Assembly: GCF_016461715.1 (NCBI RefSeq)
Contig: NZ_JAEMUI010000016.1
Coordinates: 54,468 to 118,467, forward strand
DNA length: 64,000 nt
Direction: 5' to 3'
Origin: Marinomonas spartinae
GTDB taxonomy: Bacteria; Pseudomonadota; Gammaproteobacteria; Pseudomonadales; Marinomonadaceae
Part shown: positions 63,953 to 64,000 of the stretch, one piece after another
Numbering within the stretch: the stretch's first letter is position 1
Layout: every line of letters begins with the position of its first letter
Notes under the pieces: generated by a model
What the model was told of the DNA's origin: nothing
Database searches by the model: none
What the model saw: only the letters and a program-made list of their open reading frames with translations
Made by a program: the position numbers and the translations under genes

Positions 63953-64000
63953 ATGAAAGTGATGCCTACCTCTATTCGACTTGCTCTTTTAGAGAAGTTA
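63953..64000 (+). CDS. Possible start of a further gene (cut by the right edge)
   Basis: An open frame from ATG 63953 (MKVMPTSIRLALLEKL) runs to the edge. A later ATG at 63962 is also possible. The ribosome site is weak, and sixteen residues are too few to assign a family. Confidence 0.35.
   Translation, partial: MKVMPTSIRLALLEKL

Noticed and set aside
1..64000. CRISPR arrays, insertion sequences, prophage, tRNA and rRNA genes
   Set aside because: No regularly spaced repeats, transposase or integrase frames, or tRNA/rRNA signatures were found on reading both strands; a small tRNA could still be missed without a covariance search.

Overview
The window is a 64 kb piece of chromosome from a marine gammaproteobacterium, most likely Marinomonas or a close relative (Oceanospirillales). 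This is inferred from moderate AT content, the mix of Pseudomonas-like and Vibrio-like genes (srkA, yegD, pldA, msrPQ, luxS, nspC, serB beside an SMP-type membrane protein), and many c-di-GMP and chemotaxis genes. There are no rRNA or tRNA genes, no insertion sequences, no CRISPR array and no prophage. Most of it reads as a stable core or soft-core region with short operons; the clearest orphan is at 54463-55098.

Layout. 1-846: start of a chemoreceptor. 1086-3618: MocR regulator divergent from a DUF1127/LysE exporter pair, with an operator-like repeat array between. 3744-8772: GIY-YIG protein, VOC protein, glycosyltransferase, and a srkA-recQ pair. 8891-11535: two tandem receiver-TPR proteins. 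11797-14608: VOC protein, coiled-coil lipoprotein, PAP2 phosphatase. 14957-17352: carboxynorspermidine synthase and decarboxylase (nspC), a polyamine operon. 17575-22187: GAF-PAS-GGDEF cyclase, NnrU-like protein, chemoreceptor. 22682-28575: YegD-like chaperone, FUSC protein, a cobalamin riboswitch with a lone CbiM-like permease, LysR/MFS pair. 28781-34429: GGDEF-EAL protein, glutamate-synthase-like oxidoreductase, GhrA, CHMI isomerase. 34483-39979: outer-membrane phospholipase A, PAP2 plus MJ1255/VC2487-type glycosyltransferase, SMP/cyclase-like protein divergent from serB. 40034-44314: LysR, a HEPN-like protein, and the moaA-moaB-moeA molybdenum cofactor operon. 44506-48390: tesB, GGDEF protein, queG and a small protein. 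48841-52500: ilvIH, an Lrp-type regulator and an EamA exporter. 52903-57773: two duplicated LysE exporters, an orphan gene, luxS, and a YjeH-like exporter divergent from an Lrp-type regulator. 57838-62159: ClC chloride transporter, hemJ, hemL, pssA. 62282-63881: msrPQ.

Themes. Amino-acid export and its control recur (three LysE, one EamA, one YjeH-like, with MocR and two Lrp-type regulators), beside ilvIH. c-di-GMP turnover has three apparently active proteins plus a degenerate cyclase-fold protein. Molybdenum cofactor genes (moaA, moaB, moeA) serve enzymes such as MsrP at the right end.

The most interesting unexplained signal is a family of three related intergenic elements (19441-19553, 28656-28733, 45443-45496). 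They share blocks around GCAATTG and can form hairpins, and each lies in the sense orientation upstream of a gene (NnrU-like, GGDEF-EAL, GGDEF). Other points worth checking are a long leader with an intrinsic terminator just before a LysE gene (52501-52902), a probable CTG start for the ClC gene (57838), a lone CbiM under B12 control, a HEPN RNase-like protein without its partner, and the tandem receiver-TPR pair in which one copy has lost an acidic-pocket residue.
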